A stretch of DNA of 64,000 nt from Gaertneriomyces semiglobifer (taxonomy: Eukaryota; Chytridiomycota; Chytridiomycetes; Spizellomycetales; Spizellomycetaceae): the NCBI GenBank assembly GCA_025558075.1, contig JAHLKF010000002.1, positions 372,001-436,000 of the forward strand, given 5' to 3'. The first letter of the stretch is position 1. The number at the start of each line of letters is the position of its first letter. The notes beneath the pieces are model-generated. The model was given only the letters and a program-made list of their open reading frames with translations, ran no database searches and was not told the origin of the DNA. A program made the translations under genes and the position numbers. Below are positions 33,102-44,612 of the stretch, piece by piece.

Positions 33102-34667
33102 ATGGACATCGGAGTGTTGCAGAAGCTGCTGTTTGACCAGCAACAGGCGCTGGCCAAGCAGCAAGCGGACATGCTGGCAGCATTCACAGAAGAACAGGAC
33201 AAGAAAATGGCACGGATTGTTCAAGCGCTTGAGCGGAGAATTGACCAAATCGCCAGTTCAAATTCTAGTTCGACGCGAGAACAACCACCACCACAGGCGG
33301 CCGCTGGAACGAACTCCGCGGAGTCGATCATGCACACAACGATTCCGCTTGCACAACTGGACCTTGATACAAGTGATTTTCCCTCCATCGGCTTGGACGA
33401 TTCGAACAACGAAGACTTTTCAGAGGGAGATCCGCGGCGAGTAACACCGTGGACATGCGATAAGAATATCGCTATGACCGGATACGCGACTGTAGAGGAT
33501 GCAGAGAAAGCAGTACAGCAGTATGCTATCCGACAAGGGTTCGCGGTATCAAGGAAGCGCTCGAGGCCAGCGCGACCGATTGGAATTGGAATGGCCGGTG
33601 AGAGGGCAACGTTGAATGTGCATATTCAGTGTTCGCGGGGCGGCACACGCCGGGAAAACAGGCATCGGTCTTCGAAAAGCGATGAGACTGGTAGTCCTGC
33701 ACGGGTACGAAACTCCCAACGGGTGGATTGCCCATATCAATTAGGGATACGAAGAAACAAAGAAACAAATTATTTTGACATTTACTTCATCAACGACACC
33801 CACAAAATGCACGAGCGTATTGATTACAAGGACTTAGTTGCCCTCCCGTCAGCTCGTAGGTTTCAAAGGACACCGGAGATTCTCCACGAGGTTGAACGTA
33901 TGTACCAGGAAGGCGAGAAGCCACGAATGATCCTCAAAGCATTAACCGATCGCGGCGTGCTAATAGCCATTCACGACATTCACAACATCCTGCGAAAAGC
34001 GAAGAAGTCGGGTCAGCAACAGCGGGAGGATTCGCAGCCGGGCGCCACGGATGTCGATTTAGATACCTCGAATTCGCTGGGGTCTTATGGTGGACCTTCA
34101 TCTGGAACCGACTCGCTGAATTCATTAAGCCATCAGCTCGACCGGCATCAGCTTCAGCTCGCCTCTGGGCAATCGAACGGTACTGTTCAGCAGCAGAATG
34201 CGCTTTCGATGAGTGCACCGCAGATGAACCAGTACTTCGCATCAACTCAGCTTATGCCACAGCATGCACAGTCGCTAGACGCTCAGCAGCTCACAGGATC
34301 ACAGCTTGGCAATAACTTACAACAACATATCAATGTCTCACAGATGGGGACTCAACAGCTTACATCCTCCCAGTTGAGTGGTCAGCAGTTGAACAACTCA
34401 CAAGTCATAATGGCCAACCCGTTCGGGACGTCCACGCAATTGTCCAACCATCAGGTGCCTGTTCATCAAATGTCGAGTCGGTCACTGAATGCTGCTGTAC
34501 AGATGGCGAGTCAACAATTTGCTGGACAGCAGATCAACGGCGTGCAGCACATTGGTGGACCGCAATTATCCACCAGCCAACCGGAAATGCATTACTCAAG
34601 CATGACGCACAGGCAATTGCCTAACCATCCTCCCGCCAGCGGACACTTGTCTACTATTCAGCAATAA
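33102..34667 (+). CDS. FAR1-like zinc-binding domain protein with Gln-rich tail
   Basis: FAR1-type domains derive from the DNA-binding part of Mutator-like (MULE) transposases and occur in transcription factors. This single-exon frame encodes 521 residues. Residues about 5-60 form a coiled coil (LLFDQQQALAKQQADML onwards). Residues about 124-250 look like a FAR1 domain: YATVEDAEKAVQQYAIRQGF, then SRKRSR, a QCSRGG Cys, a VDCPYQL Cys and HKMHERI His residues (C-C-H-H). A helical basic block follows (EVERMYQEGEKPRMILKAL). Residues about 320-521 are Gln/Ser/Asn-rich with irregular QQLTGSQL-like repeats, resembling an activation or low-complexity domain. No DDE catalytic core, SWIM finger or terminal inverted repeat is seen, so it appears to be a host protein. 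Target genes are unknown. Confidence 0.75.
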   Translation: MDIGVLQKLLFDQQQALAKQQADMLAAFTEEQDKKMARIVQALERRIDQIASSNSSSTREQPPPQAAAGTNSAESIMHTTIPLAQLDLDTSDFPSIGLDDSNNEDFSEGDPRRVTPWTCDKNIAMTGYATVEDAEKAVQQYAIRQGFAVSRKRSRPARPIGIGMAGERATLNVHIQCSRGGTRRENRHRSSKSDETGSPARVRNSQRVDCPYQLGIRRNKETNYFDIYFINDTHKMHERIDYKDLVALPSARRFQRTPEILHEVERMYQEGEKPRMILKALTDRGVLIAIHDIHNILRKAKKSGQQQREDSQPGATDVDLDTSNSLGSYGGPSSGTDSLNSLSHQLDRHQLQLASGQSNGTVQQQNALSMSAPQMNQYFASTQLMPQHAQSLDAQQLTGSQLGNNLQQHINVSQMGTQQLTSSQLSGQQLNNSQVIMANPFGTSTQLSNHQVPVHQMSSRSLNAAVQMASQQFAGQQINGVQHIGGPQLSTSQPEMHYSSMTHRQLPNHPPASGHLSTIQQ

Positions 34668-34842
34668 CCCGCGTGATATCGCATCGTCACTCTCTCCCGC
34701 TCTATCTATTCGCTGATACTTCTAAACCATATGATACCCCGTAGAGTGGTTAATGTATATAATGATTTCAAAGATAATCTACAGTAAATTGATACAGGAT
34801 AAAAAAGCATGCCAATCCCAAAACTTCCCGAAATCCCCCAAT

Positions 34843-36797
34843 CTAATCATCTTCTTCTCTCCTCCTCTTTCGTTCCGCCTTGAATTTATCAGCGCGGCCT
34901 TTGACTTCGGTTTTTACTTTATTGGCAGCACTCTTGTAGCCTCCCTTTCTACCGAGATCAAATCCGAACGAACGAAGTTTACGGGCCACTCCAGGCGTCA
35001 GGTACGCAGCTAACGGAACCTTAATTGGCACAAACAGCTTGGCCATGGCCATTGCCAAGAGAATGTTTGTGAGCGTTTTCTGAGTTGTTGGGTTGCGCAT
35101 CCATTCCGGCATCCACTGCGTCCAGGATTTTCCAGCATCAGATGGCTCTTCTTCACCCGCGGGCGAAGTCACCTCAATCTCTGGCGGAGGCGGAAAGCCG
35201 AGAAACGATTTTATCGAGTTGAAAACCGACTTGATTTGTTTTTCGTCAATTCCTAGGAGAGTGATAGCGGCGAAACAAGCACACGTTGTCATGAACGATA
35301 TCGTGAGGTAAACACATAGAGCGATCGGTCCATATTCGCGCGTGAGGGTTTTGAAATCCCGAGGCGTATCCGAGCCGGAGTTACTTGATGAACTGGTTGA
35401 GTACCCGCGTGCTTGTTGACGTTGAGCAACCTTTACGTTTGGTTGCCAACCGGCTCTCGAGTCCTGCGCTGGGAATGGTCTTGGGACAACTGTGGGCACC
35501 ATGAGGCGGATGTTGTTGAGCTCGGGAGTGGCGACAAGCTGACACGATAGGCGTGACTGCGGTGTCCGTCCAACGGCATAGTCAAGCATGTCCTCCTCCT
35601 CCTCAGTAATCTTTGGCACTTTGTCGGCGTATTTTGGGTCTACAATGACATGACAGGTGGCACACTCTAAGTTACCGCCGCAAGTTCCTAAAGGGCACCA
35701 GGTGAGCTCATCATCCGTACGTATTCTAGAGACGTGGGCATTTTACCCTCAATATTGTCAATCTCGTTTTCCTTTCCGACTTCCATCAATTTCTTGCCAA
35801 GCGGTACTTCAAACTCTTGCGTTGTATCGTCGGGTAGAATAAATGATACTCGGATGGATTTGGGTGTGGATGCCCCATCGGAAGCGCTTTGTGTTGCCCG
35901 CATAAACTGCTCCACTTGCTCATGCTTGGACAGACCCATGCGTCCTCTCCATTTCGGCCACATGATCTTGTCTTTAGACAGAGTTTCTACCAGATCTGAC
36001 ACGTCTTCCGGTTTGAGCATGCCGTACCAGTCGCCACTCGGATATACACTGCAACGAAAGGGCGTAAGAATGCAGATCCGCCGCAACACACGAGCGTCAC
36101 CACTAACATAGCATTTCCAGCATATTTGTGTCCACCAATATGCGATACAGCATTGACTTTGATTTCATGCTCGAGCCCTTTCTGGGCAATCTGCTTCTTG
36201 AACTCTTGGTATACTGGGGTACCAATGTCTCCACATCTGCAGTCTCGTGAGCCGTGTGTGCAGACCAAGATTTGCATCTTGGACGTTAATGGTTCAATTG
36301 GTGTGCCTAATGGTTCGGCGTGGGCGATATCCTCGACAATACGGGATATCATTTGCTGGTCAACTGAAGGCAGTCGTACGTTTTCTGGTAGCACGACAAG
36401 GGTGCGCGAGGTGCTGGAATCACTGGCAGGGACGATATCACAAACTGTCAGCTTGATATCCTTGGGAGCCGCGGCATCCGCCAAGGCCTTCATGAATGGA
36501 TCGGCCTTTTCCGGATGTGATGGCCATGATGATTGTCCTGTGGATATGATTGAGTTGGAAAGGATCACACAACCCACGGTGAATTACGAACGATATCGCA
36601 CCTGAGGCTAATAAGATATGCTTTCTGTAGAAGCCGACTGAACCAACATGATCCGGTATATTCGAGTTGGACGTTTCTTTGAGTATTACACGAGTGGTCC
36701 CGTAAGATCTTGGACGAAGGGTCGATGTTGCAGCTATGGTTGCCCTAGAACAGGCGGCATACGACCGGAAACCAAACGAACCCAGCAGCGACGCCAT
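34843..36797 (-). CDS. Mitochondrial fusion: AIM32-like + [2Fe-2S] ferredoxin + DUF1279
   Basis: Four exons (36797-36602, 36537-36108, 36048-35747, 35687-34843) sum to exactly 591 codons (590 residues). The N-terminus is basic and Ser/Ala-rich, like a mitochondrial presequence. Part 1 (about 60-240) is AIM32/sucrase-ferredoxin-like: SGQSSWPSHPEKAD, CTHGSRDCRCG (Cys-X8-Cys) and HIGGHKYAGN (His-X3-His), ligands of an Aim32-type [2Fe-2S] cluster. Part 2 (about 275-390) is adrenodoxin-like, with GTCGGNLECATCH and SRLSCQLV providing four Cys. Part 3 (about 430-590) is DUF1279/FAM210-like: LTREYGPIALCVYLTISFMT, a second membrane-prone segment, and PLAAYLTPGVARKLRSFG. Before part 3 lies QRQQARGYSTSSSS, which looks like an internal presequence cleavage site (Arg-X-Tyr then Ser). 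No stop or intron separates parts 2 and 3. Two separate genes with an unseen promoter is the main alternative. Confidence 0.82.
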
Positions 36798-37700
36798 TCT
36801 CCCTCTGCTGTAGCTATCCTTGCTTGCTTGCTAGATATATTAATGGTAATTGCGCCTACTTATAAAATGTCGGCGAGAAAAACGCTGGACATTCAAAAAC
36901 AACAACAAAAATTCTGGATGACTCGACGGGGAATTTTGTGGGGAACATGACTCGTTCGCGAACACTTAATTATTATACACTGTTGGCATTCGATTCATGG
37001 TCCTATGATCCTGGTGGAGAGAAGAAGATTGCAAGATACCCGAGTATACCGAGCGAGGCCGAGGGGAGATGGGCCAGCACAGTTATTATAAGGTGTTTCC
37101 TATCGTCGATGTGCCAGTTGTCGCAAAGTAACGTTGGCTGTGACGCGCGCGACAAGTCGGTTTGCACCGATGAGATCATTCAAACGCATAGGCGACGACG
37201 TAAAAGTTATCATTTTTGTAGCTGTACGTACATATAGCGGGTATCTTAAAAGTAGCGGATAATATTGCATCAGCTGCGGGGAGTTTAGCCTCCCTTTCGC
37301 TTCGGGCTCCGTAACGGGTTTTGTTTTGTTTTCACGACCCTTTACGTTGGGACAGGGGTCAACCTAAAAAACGTCATCGAAAGTTCGTTCTCGAAGGAAC
37401 AAAGGCATAAAAGCAAGTGGATAGCACACTACAGTGATACGAGACCCAAACTACTGATTCTGAAAGTTCGACATTCGTACGAGCCGAGCGACGTTCCTGT
37501 CTGTGCCCTAACTGTGGAATTTGACACGTCGTCGTCCACAAGTGCTTGCGAAGGGCCACCCAGTTGCGTTCAGCAAGTGACAGCAAGGCACCCTTCGAAA
37601 GTCTTCACCGCCTTAAAACGAAAACGAAACGGCGCTCGCTGGCGTTAGTGCCGTCTGCGTCCCGGTCCCGCAGTAATCCACGTCAGAAGGCCTGGACAAG
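36798..37700. other. Divergent intergenic region
   Basis: Promoter side for both the mitochondrial fusion gene (minus) and the BTB gene (plus). It is A/T-rich in its left half. CCCTAAC occurs at 37506, about 190 bp upstream of the BTB start. No exon is supported. Confidence 0.4.
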
Positions 37701-40671
37701 ATGGCCGACGAGTGCAACGCCGAGCCTTTGCTATCGTCGCATCCGTTCTGCAAGTACTTCATGACTGGCCGCTATGCCGATGCATTGCTCAAGATATCCA
37801 CTGACACATCAGATGGTTGGTTGCTGCTTGAACATAGCTATGTTACCATTGCTGCGCAAGCTCACTGTCAATTTCACAGACTTTTCAGTTCCCGTCCATC
37901 GCTTACTCCTCGCTTCACAGAGTGATATCTTTGACAAGCTCTTCTCATGTCCACCGATCAGCCATGAGCATTTGCCATCCGCCGACCCAACGGGTCCTGG
38001 ACTCGTAGGAGCGTGGTCACTCATGGTACCGGACGATTCCTGTTTGCGGCCGGTGCTGGAGTGGTGCTACTTTTCTCGACTATCCGACAATTCTCTTAGT
38101 CCAGAAGACTGTTGGACGGTTAGAGAGACGGCAAAAACGCTTGGTGTCGTCAGGCTGGTAGAATATGTGGATAATTGGATTATGAATAACCTTGCCCAAG
38201 GCGACGTGGGGAAGGGTCTGAGTGAAGCACTGTGGGCCAAAATTACCACCGACGCATTGAAAGCGGATGCTGCAGCGGACGTGATTACTGCGCTAGTAAG
38301 CGCTGCTGTCGGTCCGCCAGACGTGTCCGCGCCGGATGCTAGTGTGAGACACGAGGTGGACAAGTACCGATTTCTGCGCCGTATCGTTGTCCGTGACGAT
38401 GTCAAGCTCACACCGGAACAAGTCAAGAAGCTGTTCAGTATCTCCGTAGCTTTCACCAAGTTTGGTATCTCTGAGCTGACAGAGGCGTACGAGGACCCCG
38501 CCTTGCCGAGAGATGTCATTGCCGAAGCCCTTATGCGTGCATTACTGTCACGGGATAAACCCGCGCAAATTCAACCCGATCGTACGGACGCCCGCCGTGA
38601 TTCTGGTGTTTCAGAGATAGTTGCGTGTGCCACCAAGGAGCACTCCGAGTTACCAGCATCTGACACAATTCCCAGCGAGCCTACCCGACTCACTACCTCT
38701 GAATTCATCGGTAGCTACAGTGGTGATGGGGACATGGAGCGTGTGGACACCCAAAGGCAAGCAGCGCCTCCGAGGCGATCTTCTAGGGAACATGTTCCAT
38801 ATGTCAAATCCCCATTGACGGTCGATTGTACAAATAATGAGATTGACAGTCATGACACGGAGGACGGAACACCAGAATCGGACGAACCGATGTCCGTAAC
38901 GCTTGCTAAGATTCGACAGTGCTCCTTAGATCAATTTGGGTGGGCAAAACTTTTGAACGCGCCGGTGCTCAACGATAAAGTAAACGCTATTAGAGGCGAC
39001 AGCACCACATCAGTATCGGCTTTCAACCACCGGCGACCGGTGCCCAAGTCCTACGACAGTGAGGTCACATTGTCAGTTCCTGCTCCCGATGGAGCCTTGC
39101 GCCGGCAGAGGAGTCTTTCATGCCCATCATTTCCACCGGATCTAATGTCAAGTACACCGGGGCCGGCACCTGCTGCAGAGGTACGATACTACTCAGATCA
39201 TTCAGATAATGATCAGGATCATGAATCGGACGAGTTGGACGAGCCGACGATTACTTTGGAGAATGCACACATTCTTGGGACCAGCCAACCTGAACATGAG
39301 CAGGAGCTTGATCTTGAAGCTGAAGAGCCGCTCGCACGAGAGGAGACTATAAAAGCGCCACAACGGCCGCCAGTCATAGAAGAGGAGCCTTCTTTTTCAG
39401 ACGAACAGCCGCTGGCTGAGTTAAGGGAAGTTCGTCGGCAGGTCCAGTCTTTGCTTATAAAGCAGCAGAAACGTGGCACGGGTGCGAACAGGACAATGCC
39501 TATACGGCTGGGACCTAAGACACGTAGCAATGAGAGACCTTCAACGCCAAACGTGCTGGAAGAGGTGCGGCGCAGGTTGGAAGAAATGGCCCTGACGGAG
39601 AACACGGGCGGATCCAGTACCGGCTCTCAAGTGTCAACTCCGTCGGGCGACCTGGATCCTTCTGACAAGGCGTGGCAAAAGGTTATGGATGTGATTCATC
39701 ATCCTCCCTTCAACCGCCAGGCAAACGGCGCGTCGGAAGGCGGAGCTGCTCCGGCCGCACATGCACTATCTAAGATGTTTGCCGCTCCACCGCCGGTACA
39801 ACCGCAACCTCAACCGCAACCGCGACGATCCTCCGCAGATGGGCCACCCATACCCCCGAAGCGCACTCATCGTGCAGAAATAGTTAGCTTGGGCTGCAGT
39901 CCACCGGGGATCAACCAGCTGACTGTACCGCCGAAGACGAACGCGCAGAATTATCCTTATGATGGTGATGCGACCCACCAGAAACATCATAAGCATTACA
40001 ACAAGTTTGCAACCGAGTCTTGTCTAAAGAAAACCGAGCGACCGAACATCAAGCACATTACTTTTGCGGAAGCGCCGACTTTCATCGCGCCTACGTCCGA
40101 AGCATCCACACCCTCCGAGTATTCATCGACCGAACCCAGCGTGCAGTTGTCACGGTCACCACAGGGACCCAGACCACCACCGGAAGACCACCGTCGATCA
40201 GATATTCCCAGCTGGGACGCTTCTACGGATCAGCAACAATGGAAAGGGAATCAAGTCACACCAGCGACACCAGCGCTGCTGTTGGGCCTTCCCAGCTCTC
40301 TGTCCTCTTCAACAGCGGCACTCGAAGTGAACGAGAGCTATCCTGCTGCGCAAATGTATGGTGACGGAACTCACTGTGATCCTCGAGCGACATGGGCTGG
40401 ACCACCATTGGCGATTCGAGGTTCAAATGAGTCGACGCATAACCAACAACAACAACAGCTGTTCGGTGAAAGACACAGCAGTCTACAACCCGAGGACTTT
40501 GGTTTCCTTGAGGTTCCTGGAGGAGGCGGTAACAAGTCCGTTGCACTGCGTGGTGCTGTAAACGGGTCTTTTAGAATGTTAGGATTCAAACACGTGGGAG
40601 AGTCGGTAGCGGCCATTGGCAGAGGTGCGAAAAAACGCAAGGGTATAGTCGACTTTTTCAAAGGATCTTGA
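37701..40671 (+). CDS. BTB/POZ-domain protein with long disordered tail
   Basis: BTB domains mediate dimerisation and often recruit cullin-3 ligases; the specific partner here is unknown. The start MADECNAEPLLSSHPFCKYF at 37701 is preceded by an in-context ACAAG. A 64-nt intron (37816-37879) joins GRYADALLKISTDTSDD to FSVPVHRLLLASQSDIFDKL, producing the canonical BTB core. The result is 968 residues. Residues about 20-130 are the BTB fold, and about 130-280 are helical and resemble a BACK-like region. The remaining 680 residues are Ser/Pro/Glu-rich and probably disordered, with Pro-Gln repeats near 39795-39830 (PQPQPQPR) and SH3-ligand-like PPIPPKR. The C-terminus is basic (GRGAKKRKGIVDFFKGS). 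Reading the second exon alone would start in the wrong place and lose the BTB N-terminus. Confidence 0.78.
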
Positions 40672-40851
40672 TATATAGATGAGAGGGACACCGAATAGTT
40701 TGTTCTTGCGTGCTTGTATACCTTTATTTGTCGCAGGCAGTTTAACCATGATTTATGTACATATGCCCTTTCATCAACAGTGCGTTATGCTAGCTTTACA
40801 ATATCTACATTGCATACCATCCCAAAGGAAGAAGGTGGCACAACGGCGATC

Positions 40852-41681
40852 TTAATCCATCGGACCCGAGTATCCCGAAGGTTGAGAATCCGTCAGGCTC
40901 TGATCAGGTGTGATACGTCGCAGCTCATTGAAGGCCTTAGTGAAGATGGGCCGAATTTCATTGATCTCCATTAACCCTAGGTTGTCCATCTGCAAGTAAT
41001 ACGGATCCAAGGCTTCTAGACCTTTGCGGGCCTTGGCCTGCCGGGCCTCGCGAAGGTCTTTGAGTAAAGTACGGACTTCTTCCGCATGGGGTATGTCATC
41101 ACTGGCACTATCACAAGACATGTATGAGCACAAGCCATACGTGATAAGCACCTTAATCACAGCGAACAGGGGTACCCACCAATCCAGGAGCAGTTGTGAC
41201 GTCTCCATGAAATGGAACGGCATCTTGCTGAACTCCATATACGTAGTTTCCTCTTCAATCTTTTGCTTTAAAGAATCTGTTCGAAAGCCAGAAACAGGAA
41301 ATGTCAGGGCCTATGCAAACCAGGCGTACTGCATAATGTTCGGCTGTCTGCTCTCACCTACGTCCATCCAATCTGGAGGTTGGATCCGACAACGATGTTT
41401 CCTCTTCATCGTTAACGCGAGCCATAGCGGTACTTTTTGCTTCATGGGTGGCCGGAATGGTCCAAAGGTGCCCTATAGTAGTGGTGAACATTCCAACGTT
41501 TTAGGGAGAATAGCCTATAGATAAACAAATAAACAAACGCTAGAATCAGCATGCTACTCACGTTTATCAATTGAAGTGCTTCCATGCGTTGTGAGGGTAC
41601 GATGTAGATCGTGTCGCTCTCTGCGAGAAACTCGATTTCGGCAGGTGTGAATGCATTCCTGGCTTCTTTTGGTAAAGTCAT
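40852..41681 (-). CDS. PSF2: GINS complex subunit PSF2
   Basis: GINS joins Cdc45 and Mcm2-7 to form the replicative CMG helicase. Five exons start at MTLPKEARNAFTPAEIEFLA (ATG 41681) and end at 40852. Conserved blocks in order: AESDTIYIVPSQRMEALQLI, NGTFGPFRPPMKQKVPLWLA, RKHRCRIQPPDWMD, MPFHFMETSQLLLDCASDDI, HAEEVRTLLKDLREARQAKA and NLGLMEINEIRPIFTKAFNE. The length of about 200 residues fits the family. Splicing within LLLD/CASDD removes a 71-75 nt intron that would otherwise add a hydrophobic stretch. The gene is divergent from the PP2C gene. Upstream lie an AACCCTAACC motif (103 bp) and a CG alternation at 41820-41830 that could overlap E2F-type sites, an inference. Confidence 0.95.
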
Positions 41682-41783
41682 ATTGGGCACTGATATCCGT
41701 TTTCGCAAACGGGAGCGTTCGGTTAGAATTATTATTAGGACGCCAGATAAATGTGACAAAGTCCGACCTTTCATTAAGCGCGT

Positions 41784-41791
41784 AACCCTAA
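41784..41791. promoter_or_regulatory. AACCCTAA motif in the PSF2 / PP2C divergent promoter
   Basis: Exact octamer (AACCCTAACC) 103 bp upstream of the PSF2 ATG and 214 bp upstream of the PP2C ATG. Confidence 0.4.
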
Positions 41792-42004
41792 CCAGGATGA
41801 TTATGTCAGAATATCCCGCAAGCGCGCGCGCGGAACACAACAAGACAGACTGAGAGACTCGAGACAGGGTAAACAGGGGCAGAGTAGACAGCGAGACCGC
41901 AAGTCTTCATTCAGTTTGCGACTCTCTCTCTCCCCCTCCTTCCGCAGGCTGCTGTTTATCAGACGACATAGAACTGTCAGGTTGTGCAAATTGGGATTGA
42001 AAGC

Positions 42005-42916
42005 ATGCCAGTAAGCGTCTCTGCTGCTGGAAGCTCTGACATAGGCCGCCGAACGTCACAACAAGATGAATATCTTTTCCTGTCAAATTTCTTGGAGGGT
42101 GTGGAAGATTCCTATATATTTGCGGTATTCGATGGGCATGGGGCAGATGGTGGAAAAGTTGCCGCATTCGTCAAGCAAGAAATTGTCACTGTCTTGAACG
42201 AGTTAAAGGAGGACGTTTTACGCGAACCAGAGCCGGCTCTGAAAAACGCGTACAAGCTGGTGCATGAGCGCCTCATAGAAAACCAGGCTATTGATACGTA
42301 CATGGCAGGGACGACAGCAGCGATTGCCATCATCATCGGAAAGAAGTTGTTAATATCACATGTTGGCGATAGCCGCGTCCTCTTAGGCCGACGAGGGCCC
42401 AACAGCAACCACTACATACAAAAACTGACAAATGACCATACGTGCGATGATGCGGTGGAGAAAGAGAGAGTCCTGGCTGCCGGCGCGCGGGTAGAACCGC
42501 TGAGTTTTGGCGACCCCTCCGGACCGTTGCGCATATTCAAAGGAAGCTTGCCATATCCTGGGTCAGTTCTTGTTTGCAAATACGTTTGAACCAAGGAGTG
42601 ATTTCTCATGTTCTTCTGCTATAGACTCATAGTAACTCGGGCAATAGGAGATAGTGTGGTCAACCCCCGCTATGGCATAACAAGCGAGCCCGACGTAACG
42701 ATACTTGATATAACGGAAGCGTTTGCGTTTCTCATACTAGGGACAGATGGTGTATGGGATGGTATTAGTATTGAAGAGGCGCTGGACATCGCGTCCAAGG
42801 AGAGTGATCCGACTGTAGCAAGTAAGACAATAACGCAACGGAGCTTAGATGGGATGGACAGAAACCATTTGGATGACAATACGACGAATATTGTAGCATA
42901 CCTACATTTATCCTGA
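42005..42916 (+). CDS. PP2C-family Ser/Thr protein phosphatase
   Basis: PP2C enzymes are Mg/Mn-dependent monomeric phosphatases. Two exons (42005-42561 and 42625-42916) sum to 283 codons (282 residues), a catalytic domain with no large extension. Metal-binding and core motifs are present: SDIGRRTSQQDEY (basic residue and Asp), YIFAVFDGHGADGGKVAAF, TAAIAIIIGKKLLISHVGDS, TNDHTCDD, LIVTRAIGDSVVNPRYGITS, FLILGTDGVWDGIS and HLDDNTTNIVAYL. All standard metal Asp residues appear intact. The chosen ATG (MPVSVSAAGSSDIG) begins just before the first motif. The specific substrate is unknown. Confidence 0.93.
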
Positions 42917-43089
42917 GAAAGAGTGTTTAGAAATAAATTATTCGTAGCGTTGCTCCCACCGCGGCCACCAGTCGACCATCATAGTCATTCTCATCTATTA
43001 ACATCTACGGTAACTTCCTTATCCGGACTAACATCAACGAACCCGTTGCCTATCCATTCAAATGTTGGTGACAACTGAATAAGCGTCTG

Positions 43090-43730
43090 TTAGCATGACT
43101 GGCGCTCCAACAATCGCAAACGCGAAAATACCTTGCATACGACCTTCCCTCGCAGTAGGCCCATCGGCACCGGTCCATATTGTCGGGAGTCTGTCGAGTT
43201 ATTATAGTTGTCTCCCTGAAGCCAGACATGGCCCGGTGGTATCTGTGACAGAATGAATCAATCGCTAGAAGCTGGGATACAGTCTGCATGTCTGAACGTA
43301 CCGTGACGAACCTAATCTCCGGCGCTGTCGGATCTACGCACACTCTATCCCCAGGCTTGAGGAAGCGAAGCGGAACATTAGTCAGACCTTGGTTTCGCAC
43401 CGTAATTCATCAGCAAGATCCTCTTACCAAACCAAGAATCCGCTTTGATATCATTCGTCTTGGGTTCCCGGGTGATATGGCGACCACGACATCCCCTAGG
43501 TTGTAGTTCCGAGTGTACCATGATAAATGTTCCACCACCACCCAATCACCCATGATATTGAATGTTGGTAACATGGATGGTCCAATGGACATTGTGACCT
43601 CTGCTACATAGTTCTGGAATAGCACCATGAAACATCCACCTTGCAGTGTCCAATGAAGGTATCGTAACGGTTTACGCCATCGGGCGAAACGGGCAGATGT
43701 TCGGGCGGTGAAGCTCCCAAAATATGACAT
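43090..43730 (-). CDS. IMP1: Mitochondrial inner membrane protease subunit 1 (IMP1, S26 family)
   Basis: IMP1 is a signal-peptidase-like Ser/Lys protease that removes sorting signals on the outer face of the inner membrane. Three exons run from ATG 43730 to 43090. A hydrophobic region ([17 protein letters not shown]) precedes the catalytic Ser in [11 protein letters not shown]. The general base Lys is in [20 protein letters not shown]. The C-terminal box [20 protein letters not shown], then [11 protein letters not shown], is diagnostic of the family. Splicing after RILGL and after RFVT restores continuity with the family. The total is about 170 residues, normal for IMP1. Confidence 0.94.
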
Positions 43731-44612
43731 GGTTGGATGTGGTATCCGAAGTTACTGGGCTGGTCAGTGTGTATGCGAAGGCGATCGCCGAGGAGTTGAG
43801 GCCTTCAAAAATTTACCCGATCCACCTCGGAGCATGGAATAGGTGAAAGACCACTGCGCAGGAGTCGGCGAAGAAGAAGGAAGGATTACATTGCTGAAGA
43901 CCTGGGGTGCAAACAACATTCAGACCAGTTGTAATCTAATGATTCGATACAACAGGCACCCTCTGGCGACCTGGAGCATCCGCCGAGCCGTTCTCTTCAA
44001 CGAGCATGACACACACTGAACTGACTGTACCCTGCTGCGGGAGAGAGCCGTTGACTCAATCATGAGAGCCATGTCGGCCGCCCTCGCATAAAGAAGAGGT
44101 TCAGTTCGTTGCATTGCGGACGAGGTCAACGCGGGCCACACAGGGTCCCGACGCCACCACGCCACATAAGAAGTGTAGACGTCGACAATGGCTCAAGTAG
44201 CTTCCTATCCTGAATGCAGCCAACCAACCAACCAACCATTGACTGCACACATACCCTCATAACTGCATTGTCATTAGTCAACGTACCCCCATTCGTTCAA
44301 AGTATCTTCAACTTGCGTAGTTATAAAACGAAGGAGGCAGAAATTGCGGCACAAACCCGCGGACTGCCACCTGCTCTTTTCCAATTTGGGGATTTTAGAA
44401 CACTCCGTCCCTGCATCCACACAGACAGCAAGCGCAACATCGCAGGCAGCAAGCACTGTTAAGCTCTCTCGTAGTCTCATACGGACTGTACATAGAACAA
44501 AGGGTTGGCGGGAAGCTTTCTCTCCTTTCGCTGGTTACGATAAGGGCAGACTCATTTGACCGCTGACGAAGAATTGGGCGACGACTATTTTTTTTTGGAG
44601 GGAGAGGCCTAA
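43731..44612. other. Intergenic region with (CAAC) microsatellite
   Basis: No exon is supported. A short CAAC tandem array lies at about 44220-44237. A T-rich run at 44588-44597 precedes the next start. Confidence 0.45.
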
